DNA of 64,000 nt, from contig CAKOHI010000005.1 in the NCBI GenBank assembly GCA_934085585.1, forward strand, positions 1 to 64,000. The letters run 5' to 3'. The translations under genes were made by a program, and so were the position numbers. Source of the stretch: an uncultured Bacilli bacterium. Its GTDB lineage: Bacteria; Bacillota_I; Bacilli_A; RF39; UBA660. Each line of letters begins with the position of its first letter. Within the stretch, counting starts at the first letter, position 1. Under the pieces are notes generated by a model that saw only the letters and a list, made by a program, of their open reading frames with translations, made no database searches and had not been told where the DNA came from. This document shows, one piece after another, positions 24,010-33,146 of the stretch.

Positions 24010-25109
24010 TCTTCTAAAAAGTCCTTCAATTTTTTAGCACGTGATGGATGTCTTAATTTTCTTAAAGCTTTTGCTTCAATTTGTCTTATACGTTCCCTTG
24101 TAACATTAAACTTTTTACCAACTTCTTCTAGAGTATGACAAGTACCATCTATAAGACCAAATCTTAATTCTAATACTTCTTGTTCTCTTGCTTGTAAAGA
24201 CATCAATACTTCTTTTATTTCTTCTTTTAATATTTCATTTTCTGTATATTCTTCTGGACTTAAACTAGATTCATCTTTAAGAAAATCTCCTAAATGTGAA
24301 TCATCTTCTTCACCAATCGGCGTTTCTAAAGAAACTGGTTCTTGACTAATTTTTAATACTTCTCTTACCTTATCAACACCCACACCCATTTTTTTTGCAA
24401 TTTCTTCTTCACTAGGTTCACGGTTAAGTTCAAGTGTAAGTTGTCTTTGAACTCTACTCATTTTATTAATTGTTTCTACCATATGAACTGGAACACGAAT
24501 AGTTCTAGCTTGATCAGCCAAAGCTCTTGTTATTGCTTGTCTTATCCACCAAGTTGCATAAGTTGAAAATTTATAACCTTTATCATAATCAAATTTTTCA
24601 ACAGCTTTCATTAACCCAATATTACCTTCTTGAATTAAATCTAAAAATAAAAGTCCACGTCCAACATATCTTTTAGCAATTGACACAACCAAACGTAAGT
24701 TAGATTCTGCTAAAATTCTTTTAGCTTCTGGATCATCTAAAGCAACTCTTTTAGATATTTCCATTTCTTCTTCACTTGATAAAAGTGATATTCTCCCAAT
24801 TTCTTTTAAATACATTCTAACTGGGTCATTAATATTTACATCTTTAGTAATATCTTCATCACTTAAAATTTCTTCCTCTTCAGTTTTTTCTCTAATTATA
24901 GCTTCTCCAGTTGAACTATCAACATCAGCTTCAGCTACAACTGCAATATTATTTTCAACTAACTTATTATATAAGTTATCTAAAGCATCATTATCAATAT
25001 CTAATCCCTTTAATTCTTGTGCTAACTCTTCATATGTAATAAAACCTTTTTCTTTACCCTTTACTATTAGATTATTTTCTCTTTCTTCTAATGTTTTAAT
25101 TTGTTCCAT
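24006..25109 (-). CDS. rpoD: primary RNA polymerase sigma factor (sigma-A)
   Basis: Main vegetative sigma factor, 367 aa, about the length of Bacillus SigA. It has a region 1.1-like N-terminus (residues 10-60), then [11 protein letters not shown] (1.2), [22 protein letters not shown] (2.1-2.2), [18 protein letters not shown] (2.3-2.4, -10 recognition), the region 3 segment EEIAKKMGV and region 4 ([20 protein letters not shown]) for -35 binding. The ATG shares one base with the dnaG stop (TAATG). The consensus promoters seen elsewhere in the window fit this factor. Confidence 0.98.
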   Translation of the reverse strand: MEQIKTLEERENNLIVKGKEKGFITYEELAQELKGLDIDNDALDNLYNKLVENNIAVVAEADVDSSTGEAIIREKTEEEEILSDEDITKDVNINDPVRMYLKEIGRISLLSSEEEMEISKRVALDDPEAKRILAESNLRLVVSIAKRYVGRGLLFLDLIQEGNIGLMKAVEKFDYDKGYKFSTYATWWIRQAITRALADQARTIRVPVHMVETINKMSRVQRQLTLELNREPSEEEIAKKMGVGVDKVREVLKISQEPVSLETPIGEEDDSHLGDFLKDESSLSPEEYTENEILKEEIKEVLMSLQAREQEVLELRFGLIDGTCHTLEEVGKKFNVTRERIRQIEAKALRKLRHPSRAKKLKDFLEE

Positions 25110-26845
25110 TATTCACACTTCCTTTTCAAATCAACTAAACGCTTAACCAATTCTTCTTTTTTACTTTGATCAAGTTCACTAGCTATTAAACCTTTTACTT
25201 TTAATATTTCATCTTTTTTATAAATATCTAATATTGCTTTGATACACGAATTAAACTCATCATCACTTACACTAGTATTTACATTTTCACTCAAAATTAT
25301 TTGTAAAAAATTATACTCATCTTCCTTATCCATTATATATGTGGTAAAATCCGCTACATCAATATTATCTTCATTATTTAAATAATATACAATTTCACTA
25401 GCTAGAACTCTTTCCATCCTTTCTTTAAAATAACCAAGTGTATTTTTATATATATTAATATATTTTTTATCCATTAACATATAATATAACACTTTATAAC
25501 TTGCCTTTTGATATTTTGAGAGTTTATTACTTTTCACATTACTTATAACCTTTACATCTTTTCTAGGCTCACTTTTTAAATTACTCTTTAGCACATCAAT
25601 ATCAATCGCGTAATCTTTGCTTATTTTAGATAAAATTAACTCTTTTGTCAAGTCATCTTCTGATTTTAAACTATTTATTACTTCTTTTACATATAAAATC
25701 ATATCTTCCATATTATTTAAATTTTTATTCTTCTTTAAATAATCTATTTTAAAATCAATATATTTTATGGCATTTACGACATTGTTTTGCATTGCTTCAA
25801 TTCCAAATTTTTCTAAATATTCATCCGGATCTTTAGCTCCGCTCAAACGCACTACTCTTGTATCTATATTATTTTCTATTAAAACTTCACCATTTTTAAC
25901 CGTGGCATCTTCTCCAGCATTATCATTATCTAACATAAGTACGACAGGTACTCTTAATCTTTTTAAAATCTCAATTTGTTCTTCTGATAATGCAACCCCC
26001 ATTAAAGCCACCACATTTTTAAATCCTTTGGCACTCATTTTTATAGCATCCATATTACCTTCAACTACAATAACACATTTTTTATCTCTAATATATTTTT
26101 TAGCATTATGGTAGTTAAATAATAGACTACTTTTTTTAAATATCTCTGTTTCTTTAGTATTTAAATATTTTGCTGTATTATCTTCTCCATTAAATATTCT
26201 ACCTGTAAACCCAACAACTTCTCCTTTTAAGTTTTCAATAGGTATTACAATTCTATTAATAAATGTATCATAAATATTAGCATTTACTTTATTTATAAGC
26301 CCTAATCTATCTAATACATCAATATCCCAATTCTTACCCATACTAAATTTATAAAATGAATCTTTATCTTGGAAAGCAAGCCCTATCTTAAACTCCTTTA
26401 TTATTTCTTCATTAATACCTCGTTTAAAAAGATAATCTCTTGCTTTCATACCATCCGTAGTATTTATATTATTCATATAATACTTCATAGCATAATCATA
26501 TATTTCATAATCTTTACTAAATTTATTATCATTTACTTTTACAAAATTATCATTTTTTAACTTATAACCTATTTTTTCCGCCACAATATGTAAAGCTTCA
26601 GGAAAAGTAACATTTTCATATTTCATAATAAATGAAAAAACATTACCCCCAGTTCGACATGTAAAACAATTAAATATTTGTTTTTCCGGAGATATTATTA
26701 AAGATGGAGAATGATCACTATGAAAGGGACATAATGAAACATAATTTTTTCCCTTTTGGGTAACTTGCAAATAACCAGAAATAATATCTACAATATTAGC
26801 TTGATTTCTTATTTCATTAATTTCTTCATTACTTATATAAGCCAT
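25109..26845 (-). CDS. dnaG: DNA primase
   Basis: Makes RNA primers at the replication fork; 579 aa. The N-terminal CHC2 zinc finger uses C39, H42, C60 and C63 ([11 protein letters not shown] ... FNCFTC). A TOPRIM catalytic core follows ([24 protein letters not shown]). The C-terminal helicase-binding region is divergent, as usual. The start is the ATG at 26843-26845, with AAAGGGG 6 bases upstream; an in-frame codon 22 positions earlier has no ribosome site. It is the first gene of the dnaG-rpoD-trmK operon. Confidence 0.97.
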   Translation of the reverse strand: MAYISNEEINEIRNQANIVDIISGYLQVTQKGKNYVSLCPFHSDHSPSLIISPEKQIFNCFTCRTGGNVFSFIMKYENVTFPEALHIVAEKIGYKLKNDNFVKVNDNKFSKDYEIYDYAMKYYMNNINTTDGMKARDYLFKRGINEEIIKEFKIGLAFQDKDSFYKFSMGKNWDIDVLDRLGLINKVNANIYDTFINRIVIPIENLKGEVVGFTGRIFNGEDNTAKYLNTKETEIFKKSSLLFNYHNAKKYIRDKKCVIVVEGNMDAIKMSAKGFKNVVALMGVALSEEQIEILKRLRVPVVLMLDNDNAGEDATVKNGEVLIENNIDTRVVRLSGAKDPDEYLEKFGIEAMQNNVVNAIKYIDFKIDYLKKNKNLNNMEDMILYVKEVINSLKSEDDLTKELILSKISKDYAIDIDVLKSNLKSEPRKDVKVISNVKSNKLSKYQKASYKVLYYMLMDKKYINIYKNTLGYFKERMERVLASEIVYYLNNEDNIDVADFTTYIMDKEDEYNFLQIILSENVNTSVSDDEFNSCIKAILDIYKKDEILKVKGLIASELDQSKKEELVKRLVDLKRKCE

Positions 26846-26937
26846 AACATTCCCCTTTATCCCCTTGTTAAAAATCGTACCTATTATATCACTATTTACT
26901 ATATTTTGCAAACAATTTCACGCATATTTCTACAATT

Positions 26938-27762
26938 TTAACTAATTTTTTTCAAAAACTTAAATTTTAAATTTAATTGATAAATTACACTAATAATACA
27001 TATACTTAAAATCATTCCATAATAAACATTAAAAAAACACATAAATATAAATCCAAGTATTCCTATAATAAAGCCATATATAATTTTTGTATTTCTTTCC
27101 ATCGGACTTAAATTACTCCATGGAGCAATAAATATTAAACTTAATATTGCATTACCATTTACTAAAAAGCTATATTCTCTAAAAATAATAGCTAATATAA
27201 AAAATATAATTAATCCACTCAAAGAAATACTTAACTTATAATTATTTGTAAAATTCAAAGATATCATAATTATAAAACCTAAAATTATTGAACTAGAACC
27301 GAGTCCACTTATATTTCTTCCACACAATAAATCCCAAACATTAAAAGAATAAATACCCAAACTTTCCCCCAGATTTACAAAATTTCCGAAACTTGAAAAA
27401 ATCAAAATAATTAAAGCCAAATTATAGTATTTTCTAAATAATAAAAAGATAAACATCACAATTAAATACAAGAATATATTTGTATTAAATGGTAAAAACA
27501 AAGGTATAACAAACAAACTTAAAAATAACAAATCAAAATTAATTTTCTTTTTTAAAATTATATTAGTTATAACATATATTATTAACCCCCAAAATAAAAA
27601 CAAAAATAATTTAAATATAGAAAAAAAACTAATTAAACCCTTCATATATAAAACTATTCCATTTTTATAAATTCCATAACAATATAAAGGAATTAAACAA
27701 ATAATATATTTTATAACATTTTTCTTTAAACTATTATCATCATGAAAAAATACATCATTCAT
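26938..27762 (-). CDS. RnfD/NqrB-like membrane protein, degenerate
   Basis: A 274-residue protein of about ten hydrophobic helices. Position next to an RnfC-like gene and the core pattern (GRNISGLGSSSIILGF, then a PMERNTKIIYGFIIGILGFI helix near the end) match RnfD/NqrB. The family's S-G-A-T motif, whose Thr carries a covalent flavin, is not visible before the GLGSSS loop. The usual FFMATDP segment reads IFIAPWSNL. Flavin transport by the normal route is therefore doubtful. The start overlaps the RnfC-like stop by 4 bases. No RnfA, B, E or G gene is in the window. Confidence 0.62.
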   Translation of the reverse strand: MNDVFFHDDNSLKKNVIKYIICLIPLYCYGIYKNGIVLYMKGLISFFSIFKLFLFLFWGLIIYVITNIILKKKINFDLLFLSLFVIPLFLPFNTNIFLYLIVMFIFLLFRKYYNLALIILIFSSFGNFVNLGESLGIYSFNVWDLLCGRNISGLGSSSIILGFIIMISLNFTNNYKLSISLSGLIIFFILAIIFREYSFLVNGNAILSLIFIAPWSNLSPMERNTKIIYGFIIGILGFIFMCFFNVYYGMILSICIISVIYQLNLKFKFLKKIS

Positions 27763-28847
27763 TTATTTAACACTTCCTTTAAATTAATATTACATGGGCA
27801 AACATAACTACATAATCCGCACTTAATACATTTTTCTTTATTTTCTAAACTAACCGGATTAACTTTCAAAGGACACACTTCAATACATTTACCACATCTA
27901 ATACATTCTTGTTTTTTTACACATCTATCTTTCATAATATTTATACTTATTACATCATCTGTAATAACAAATTCATCTATATTATCTATTTTAAAACCTG
28001 TCATAAGTCCATTAATAACACAAACATAATTATTACATTCAATCATAATAAATTTATCTATTACATCTTTTAATAAAGTACCTACCTTTACCCTTATTAC
28101 TTTACTATCCTTTATTACATCACCAGATATCGTAATAAGATGTGTACATAATACATTTCCTTTAAATAAATTATACATCTTTATAATATCAGATACTCTT
28201 AAAACCAAAGTGTTTTCTTTTACCCCCAAACATTTTTTTAAAAACAATTCATGTTCTAAATTATATTCATCTTTAACTAAAGTTAAATTTATCTCTGGAT
28301 AACTACCTATAACATTTAAACACTCATCGATTATAAATGCTTCATTATTTTTAACCACAAGCATATTATTACTAGAATTATAAAGCGTAATTAATTTATT
28401 ATAGAAATCTAGTATATCAGATATATTTTCTTTAAGTAAATATATTTCATTATAAACATATGGATTATCATTTATAGCACTTACAATAATATTACTAAAT
28501 TTTTTATTACTTTTAAATTTATCAAACAACACTTTATCATTTTCTAATAACTTTAAAATATTTGGAATAGTAACTTTCATTTTTATTTCTTTATCTTTAA
28601 AATATTCTCTGTAATCATTTTCTATAACAACTGTATTTTTTACTTTACCCATAACTATATTTTTTCTTTTGCCAATAACATAACCTGATACTGTTGAATA
28701 TGCTTTATCTGCTACAATCTGTCTTTTATATACATAATCATTTTGTTTAACATATATCTTACTCGCAGGTATATATACATAATCAGGATTTAAAAAATAA
28801 GTTATGTCTTTATTTGGTACAATCATTTTATTCTTTTTTAGTATCAT
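27759..28847 (-). CDS. RnfC-like iron-sulfur protein, degenerate
   Basis: A 362-aa protein. A biotinyl-like barrel sits at the N-terminus (YVYIPASKIYVKQNDYVYKRQ ... STVSGYV). A divergent Complex I 51-kDa-like core follows (NPYVYNEIYLLKEN, SGDVIKDSKVIRVKVGT). Two 4Fe-4S clusters close the protein (CIRCGKCIEVCP, CIKCGLCSYVCP). The glycine-rich NADH/FMN loop of RnfC (G-x-G-G-A-x-F-P) is absent, and the protein is about 80 residues shorter than usual. It overlaps uvrC by 20 bases and rnfD-like by 4. It probably still passes electrons between clusters, but not from NADH in the canonical way. That is inference. Confidence 0.72.
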   Translation of the reverse strand: MILKKNKMIVPNKDITYFLNPDYVYIPASKIYVKQNDYVYKRQIVADKAYSTVSGYVIGKRKNIVMGKVKNTVVIENDYREYFKDKEIKMKVTIPNILKLLENDKVLFDKFKSNKKFSNIIVSAINDNPYVYNEIYLLKENISDILDFYNKLITLYNSSNNMLVVKNNEAFIIDECLNVIGSYPEINLTLVKDEYNLEHELFLKKCLGVKENTLVLRVSDIIKMYNLFKGNVLCTHLITISGDVIKDSKVIRVKVGTLLKDVIDKFIMIECNNYVCVINGLMTGFKIDNIDEFVITDDVISINIMKDRCVKKQECIRCGKCIEVCPLKVNPVSLENKEKCIKCGLCSYVCPCNINLKEVLNK

Positions 28848-30612
28848 CTAACAACCTACTTTCTAAATACTTTTTCAAATTTTTAGCAACATTTTCTGGA
28901 ACAATCTCGCTTAATTCTAAAACACTTGCTTCATTCATTTTCTTAATACTTCCATACTTTTTAATCAATTCTTTTTTCCTAATACTTCCAATACCATCAA
29001 CATTATCAAGGACACTAGATATGCTTCCCTTACTTCTAATTTGCTTATGATAATTTATAGTATACCTATGTACTTCGTCTTGAATTCTAGTTAAATAATG
29101 AAAAACATCACTCATCCTAGGTATTTCAATTATTTGTAATGTATCTCCATCTATAAGTTCATTAGTTCTATGATGATCATCTTTTCTTAAACCACATACC
29201 TTTATTTGTAAATGTAATTCATCCAACACACTTTTACAAGCATTAATTTGATTTATTCCCCCATCTACCAAAATTAAATCTGGCATTTCTGACTTTTCTA
29301 CCATACACCTATAATATCTACGATAAATTACTTCTCTCATTGTATTATAATCATCATTTTTATCTACACTTACTTTATATTTCCGATATTCATTTTTACT
29401 TGGTTTACCATTTTTAAAAACAACCATTCCTGATACTGCAAAAGATCCAAACAAATTTGAATTATCAAAAGAATCAATACGATCTAGTACTTTTAAATTA
29501 AGTAATTTTCTTAATTCATCATTTGCTAAAACACTTCTTTTTTCATCATTTTTAATAATTGTTACTTCTTGCTCTAAAGATATTCTAGCATTTATGTGTG
29601 CCATTTCAACCAAATTTTTCTTTTTTCCTTTCAAAGGAACATACACTTTAGTATTTAATATATTACTAATTACTTCATTATTTAATTTATCTTCTAATAA
29701 TATTTCTTTTGGCACTTCATGACGTTCATAATACTTCAAAATATATGAATTAACTTCATCTTCCAAATCACTCATGATATAAAATTTATCATTATTTCCA
29801 CCAACAATTTTACCATTTCTAATAAATAATATTTGTACTGATGCGATACCATCTAAAGCATCATATCCAATTACATCTCGATTTACATAATCATGTAACT
29901 CTACTCTTTGCTTATCAAGGACAACTTTAATATAATCTAACTCTTTTTTTAACTCTAAAGCAGCTTCAAAATTCAAATTATTACTAAAAGTATTAATTTT
30001 TTCCATTATCTTATCAATCAATATTTTATCATTACCTTTTAAAAACTCTAAAATATCTTTTTTCATTTTTTCTTCACTATAAGCATTAACATTTTTTTCA
30101 CAATATCCAAGGCACTCTCCGATATGATAATATAAACATACAGACTTTGGCATACCTTCACATTTTTTTAATGGATACAATCTATTAATTAAATTAACTA
30201 TTTTTCTAGCTGCATAAGCATTCGGATATGGTCCAAACAACATTTTTTTATCTTTTTTCTTAACACTTAAATACCTCGATACTTTAAGTTTTGGATAAGG
30301 TTTACTTATATATTCAATATATGGATAACTTTTATCATCTTTAAGTAGTATATTATACTTTGGATCATATTCCTTTATTAAATTAAGTTCCAAAATAAAA
30401 GCTTCTTGTTCAGTCTTGGTAGTTATATAAGTAAAATCCACTACTTCACTAACCATTTTAGCAGTTTTACCCGTAACATTACCTTTAAAATAACTATTTA
30501 CTCTTTTATATAAATCTTTAGCTTTACCAACATATATAACTATGTTATTTATGTTACGCATTTGATATGATCCAGGTAAATGAGGAATCGCTTTTAACTT
30601 TTCTTTTAACAT
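28828..30612 (-). CDS. uvrC: excinuclease ABC subunit C
   Basis: Nuclease of nucleotide excision repair; incises DNA on both sides of a lesion bound by UvrB. It has 594 aa, normal length. Order: GIY-YIG nuclease (residues 12-90, LPGSYQMRN ... IYVGKAKDLYKRV), a Cys-rich region (CEGMPKSVCLYYHIGECLGYCE), a UVR helical segment (FEAALELKKELDYIKVVL), the RNase H-like C-terminal nuclease (IDSFDNSNLFGSFAVSGMVVF, ILVDGG) and HhH motifs (VDGIGSIRKKELIKKYGS). GGAGGTGCCTT precedes the ATG. It heads an operon with the Rnf-like pair. Confidence 0.97.
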   Translation of the reverse strand: MLKEKLKAIPHLPGSYQMRNINNIVIYVGKAKDLYKRVNSYFKGNVTGKTAKMVSEVVDFTYITTKTEQEAFILELNLIKEYDPKYNILLKDDKSYPYIEYISKPYPKLKVSRYLSVKKKDKKMLFGPYPNAYAARKIVNLINRLYPLKKCEGMPKSVCLYYHIGECLGYCEKNVNAYSEEKMKKDILEFLKGNDKILIDKIMEKINTFSNNLNFEAALELKKELDYIKVVLDKQRVELHDYVNRDVIGYDALDGIASVQILFIRNGKIVGGNNDKFYIMSDLEDEVNSYILKYYERHEVPKEILLEDKLNNEVISNILNTKVYVPLKGKKKNLVEMAHINARISLEQEVTIIKNDEKRSVLANDELRKLLNLKVLDRIDSFDNSNLFGSFAVSGMVVFKNGKPSKNEYRKYKVSVDKNDDYNTMREVIYRRYYRCMVEKSEMPDLILVDGGINQINACKSVLDELHLQIKVCGLRKDDHHRTNELIDGDTLQIIEIPRMSDVFHYLTRIQDEVHRYTINYHKQIRSKGSISSVLDNVDGIGSIRKKELIKKYGSIKKMNEASVLELSEIVPENVAKNLKKYLESRLLDDTKKE

Positions 30613-30689
30613 AAGGCACCTCCATCAAGTATATTATACTACAAATTTAACTAATTTTACGATATAATTATAAAGAAAGGACAAATTTT

Positions 30690-31037
30690 ATGAAATTATT
30701 AAAAACAAATACCACAGAAATAAAAAAATCAAAGTTTATTGCCATACTTTATGAAATAGATGATTTTGAAGAAATAAAAACTATTCTTACAAACTTAAAA
30801 GATGAACACAAAAAAGCCAAACATATTGTGTATGCCTACAAATTTGGATCCACCGCTGGCAAAAGTGATGATAAAGAACCAAGTGGTACGGCAGGAACTC
30901 CTCTTTATAATTTATTAGAAAGAAATAATGAAAATAATAAACTCCTCGTAGTGGTAAGATATTTCGGAGGCACAAAACTCGGTGCTGGTCCATTACTTCG
31001 AGCATATAAAAATGCTGGTGTTAGTGTTTTAAACTAA
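30690..31037 (+). CDS. IMPACT/YigZ family protein, single-domain
   Basis: A 115-residue protein with the full signature of the IMPACT N-terminal domain: KSKFIA, AKHIVYAYKFG, DDKEPSGTAGTPL and VVVRYFGGTKLGAGPL, then RAY. Typical bacterial YigZ/YvyE proteins have about 200 residues with a ferredoxin-like second domain (DUF1949); here the protein stops at VSVLN. The final codons form the left arm of the terminator, so the short version is not a sequencing break but the real gene end. Family role is unsettled, with links to translation control in eukaryotes. Confidence 0.9.
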   Translation: MKLLKTNTTEIKKSKFIAILYEIDDFEEIKTILTNLKDEHKKAKHIVYAYKFGSTAGKSDDKEPSGTAGTPLYNLLERNNENNKLLVVVRYFGGTKLGAGPLLRAYKNAGVSVLN

Positions 31038-31050
31038 CCAGCATTTTTTA
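31013..31050 (+). terminator. terminator overlapping the IMPACT gene end
   Basis: TGCTGGT (31013-31019) pairs with ACCAGCA (31037-31043), followed by TTTTTTATTTTA. The left arm is inside the coding region and the stop codon is in the right arm. The thioredoxin gene converges from the other side. Confidence 0.8.
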
Positions 31051-31335
31051 TTTTATAAATTCATTTATTTCATCTTTAGTTTTAAAGCCAATAGATTTTT
31101 TTATTTCTTCTCCATTTTCAAATAAAATTAATGTAGGAATACTCATTATTCCATATCTTCTAGATATTTCATCAAAAGAATCAACATTTACTTTCAAAAC
31201 ATCAATACTTTCCACTTCTTCTAGAATCGGTGCTAATCTTTTACAAGGCCCACACCAATCAGCATAAAAATCTACAAGAACTTTTCCTTTTATAATATTT
31301 TCAAAATCATTTGCATTTTCTAAATGTTTAACCAT
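31048..31335 (-). CDS. trxA: thioredoxin
   Basis: Cytosolic disulfide reductase of 95 aa, slightly shorter than the usual 104-108. The active site WCGPC is at residues 27-31, followed by K and the conserved cis-Pro loop (SIPTLILFENGE). The fold elements VLVDFYADWCGPC and LKVNVD are present. GGAGTTAATT precedes the ATG. It lies 2 bases after the cvpA-like gene, which suggests one transcript. Confidence 0.96.
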   Translation of the reverse strand: MVKHLENANDFENIIKGKVLVDFYADWCGPCKRLAPILEEVESIDVLKVNVDSFDEISRRYGIMSIPTLILFENGEEIKKSIGFKTKDEINEFIK

Positions 31336-31337
31336 AA

Positions 31338-32039
31338 TTAACTCCCTAATTGAACTTCATTATTAAATTCTAACTTTTTATCATCAATTAATTTTTGTGC
31401 TTCATCAACACTAATTACTTTCCAATAAATAAGTTGATGCAATACCTTAAAGTTTGCTTCACTTCTATCATCATCTTTTTTTAATGAATTAACAATATTA
31501 TTAATATCTTCTAAAGCAAGTGTTGTACTAGTTGTCATTCTACCTATAAATGGCGATCTTTCTAATAAAATTATTGCTAGTTTACTATCCATAACATATT
31601 TTTCCGTCGGAGCTAAATGTAAAAATACAAAACTAAATAAGAATGCTACTAATATACCTTCAATTAAACCAAGTAAAGCTCCTAATATTTTAGATGGTAT
31701 AGCTAAAATAACTGTAAGTTTTAATATTTTTTCAATTAATCCCGATAATGTAAGTAATATATTTAATACACAATAAAGTATAACAAATACTACTATAAAA
31801 GATAACATATTATACATTAAAATATTTATTGATGTTATTCCTTCAAATACACCGCCAAAATTAAAGAATGGTAACTTATCCATTAAAAAGTTAGCTATAA
31901 CATCCTTTAATACATAAGAAACTACTAATATAGCAATCGTTCCAACTAATGAAACACCAGTTTTAATAACCCCACGTTTGAATCCCAAAACCATATACAA
32001 CAATACTATAAGTATTATCGCCACCGTAATAATATTCAT
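31338..32039 (-). CDS. CvpA family membrane protein
   Basis: A 233-residue protein with four hydrophobic segments in the first 165 residues (AVIILIVLLYMVLGFKRG, LVGTIAILVVSYVLKDVI, IVVFVILYCVLNILL, ILGALLGLIEGILVAFLF). The glycine-rich last helix (GALLGLIEGI) is typical of CvpA. The C-terminal tail of about 70 residues is hydrophilic. Family members are linked to envelope stress or colicin production; the exact role is unknown. GGAGAG lies 9 bases before the ATG. Confidence 0.85.
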   Translation of the reverse strand: MNIITVAIILIVLLYMVLGFKRGVIKTGVSLVGTIAILVVSYVLKDVIANFLMDKLPFFNFGGVFEGITSINILMYNMLSFIVVFVILYCVLNILLTLSGLIEKILKLTVILAIPSKILGALLGLIEGILVAFLFSFVFLHLAPTEKYVMDSKLAIILLERSPFIGRMTTSTTLALEDINNIVNSLKKDDDRSEANFKVLHQLIYWKVISVDEAQKLIDDKKLEFNNEVQLGS

Positions 32040-32175
32040 TTTTTCAACTCTCCTTATCTCATAATAATTATATTATAAATATAACCAAAAATAAAGTCTA
32101 ATATTAAAATTTTTAAAACAAAATTTCAATTTACAACTTTAATTATAAATGTTAAAATATTTAAAGAGGTGCAAA

Positions 32176-33108
32176 ATGACAATAGTATTTAAAGTAAGTG
32201 AAAATATAAAAGAAAAAATGATTAAGTATTACCAAGATTTAAAACGAGATAAAACTCCCCCATATTCAATATTTCAAGCTGAAGAAGGTGGAACAATCAT
32301 AACCCTTTATGAATCAGGAAAAGCCATGTTCCAAGGAATTTCCGCTGATATTGATGCCAACATATGGATTGAAATGGAAAAGAAATTAAATAATAGAGTA
32401 ATTGACACAAAAACTGGTAAAGACAAAATAAAAAACGATGATAAAACCCAAAATAATGATTTCAAATATGATAATTACAATACCATCGGATCTGATGAAG
32501 TTGGAACCGGAGATTACTTTGGCCCCATCGTCGTGGCAGCAACTTATGTCTCAAAAGATAAAGTTTCATTTCTTCATGAACTTAAGGTTACAGACTCAAA
32601 AAAAATCACAGATGATTACATAAAAAAAATTGCTCCACAAATTATGGATAAAATTCCTTACTCTGCATTTGTTTTAACTAACCAAGAATACAACAAACTA
32701 GATCATGAAAAAATTAATATGAATAAAATAAAAGCCTTATTACATAATAAAGTTTTACTCAATCTAGTAGAAAAAAATTATCCATTTGATAAAATTGTGG
32801 TAGACCAATTTACTCCACCCAAAAATTACTATGGATATCTTACTGATACACAAAAAAAAGTTACAAATATAACTTTTACTCCTAGAGCTGAAGAACAATG
32901 TTTAAGTGTTGCATGTGCATCAATCATAAGTAGATACATATTTTTACGAGAAATGTATAAAATGAGTCAAGAATTAAACTCTGAAATACCAAAAGGTGCG
33001 GGAACAAACGTTGATGAATTTGTCCAAGCACTCGTAGACAAAAATGGCAAAAATATTCTAAACAACTACGTAAAACTAAACTTCAAAAACACTCAAAAAA
33101 TTAAATAG
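32176..33108 (+). CDS. rnhC: ribonuclease HIII
   Basis: Cleaves RNA in RNA-DNA hybrids; a replication and R-loop housekeeping enzyme of 310 aa. An N-terminal TBP-like DUF3378 domain (residues 1-85) precedes the RNase H core. Catalytic motifs are visible: GSDEVGTGDYFGPIVVAATY with the D-E pair, then VTDSKKI, KIVVDQF and EEQCLSVACASIISRY. The start is the ATG at 32176, with AGAGGTG 5 bases upstream; an upstream ATG at 32149 has no ribosome site. It ends at a strong bidirectional terminator. Confidence 0.97.
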   Translation: MTIVFKVSENIKEKMIKYYQDLKRDKTPPYSIFQAEEGGTIITLYESGKAMFQGISADIDANIWIEMEKKLNNRVIDTKTGKDKIKNDDKTQNNDFKYDNYNTIGSDEVGTGDYFGPIVVAATYVSKDKVSFLHELKVTDSKKITDDYIKKIAPQIMDKIPYSAFVLTNQEYNKLDHEKINMNKIKALLHNKVLLNLVEKNYPFDKIVVDQFTPPKNYYGYLTDTQKKVTNITFTPRAEEQCLSVACASIISRYIFLREMYKMSQELNSEIPKGAGTNVDEFVQALVDKNGKNILNNYVKLNFKNTQKIK

Positions 33109-33110
33109 AC

Positions 33111-33146
33111 AAAACTAGGCATAGCATAACACTACACCTAGTTTTT
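33111..33146. terminator. bidirectional terminator between rnhC and the 33-kb surface protein
   Basis: AAAACTAGG (33111-33119) pairs with CCTAGTTTT (33137-33145). The plus strand continues with T and AATTTAT. The minus strand ends in TTTTGTC. The two convergent genes stop within 5 bases of it. Confidence 0.8.
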
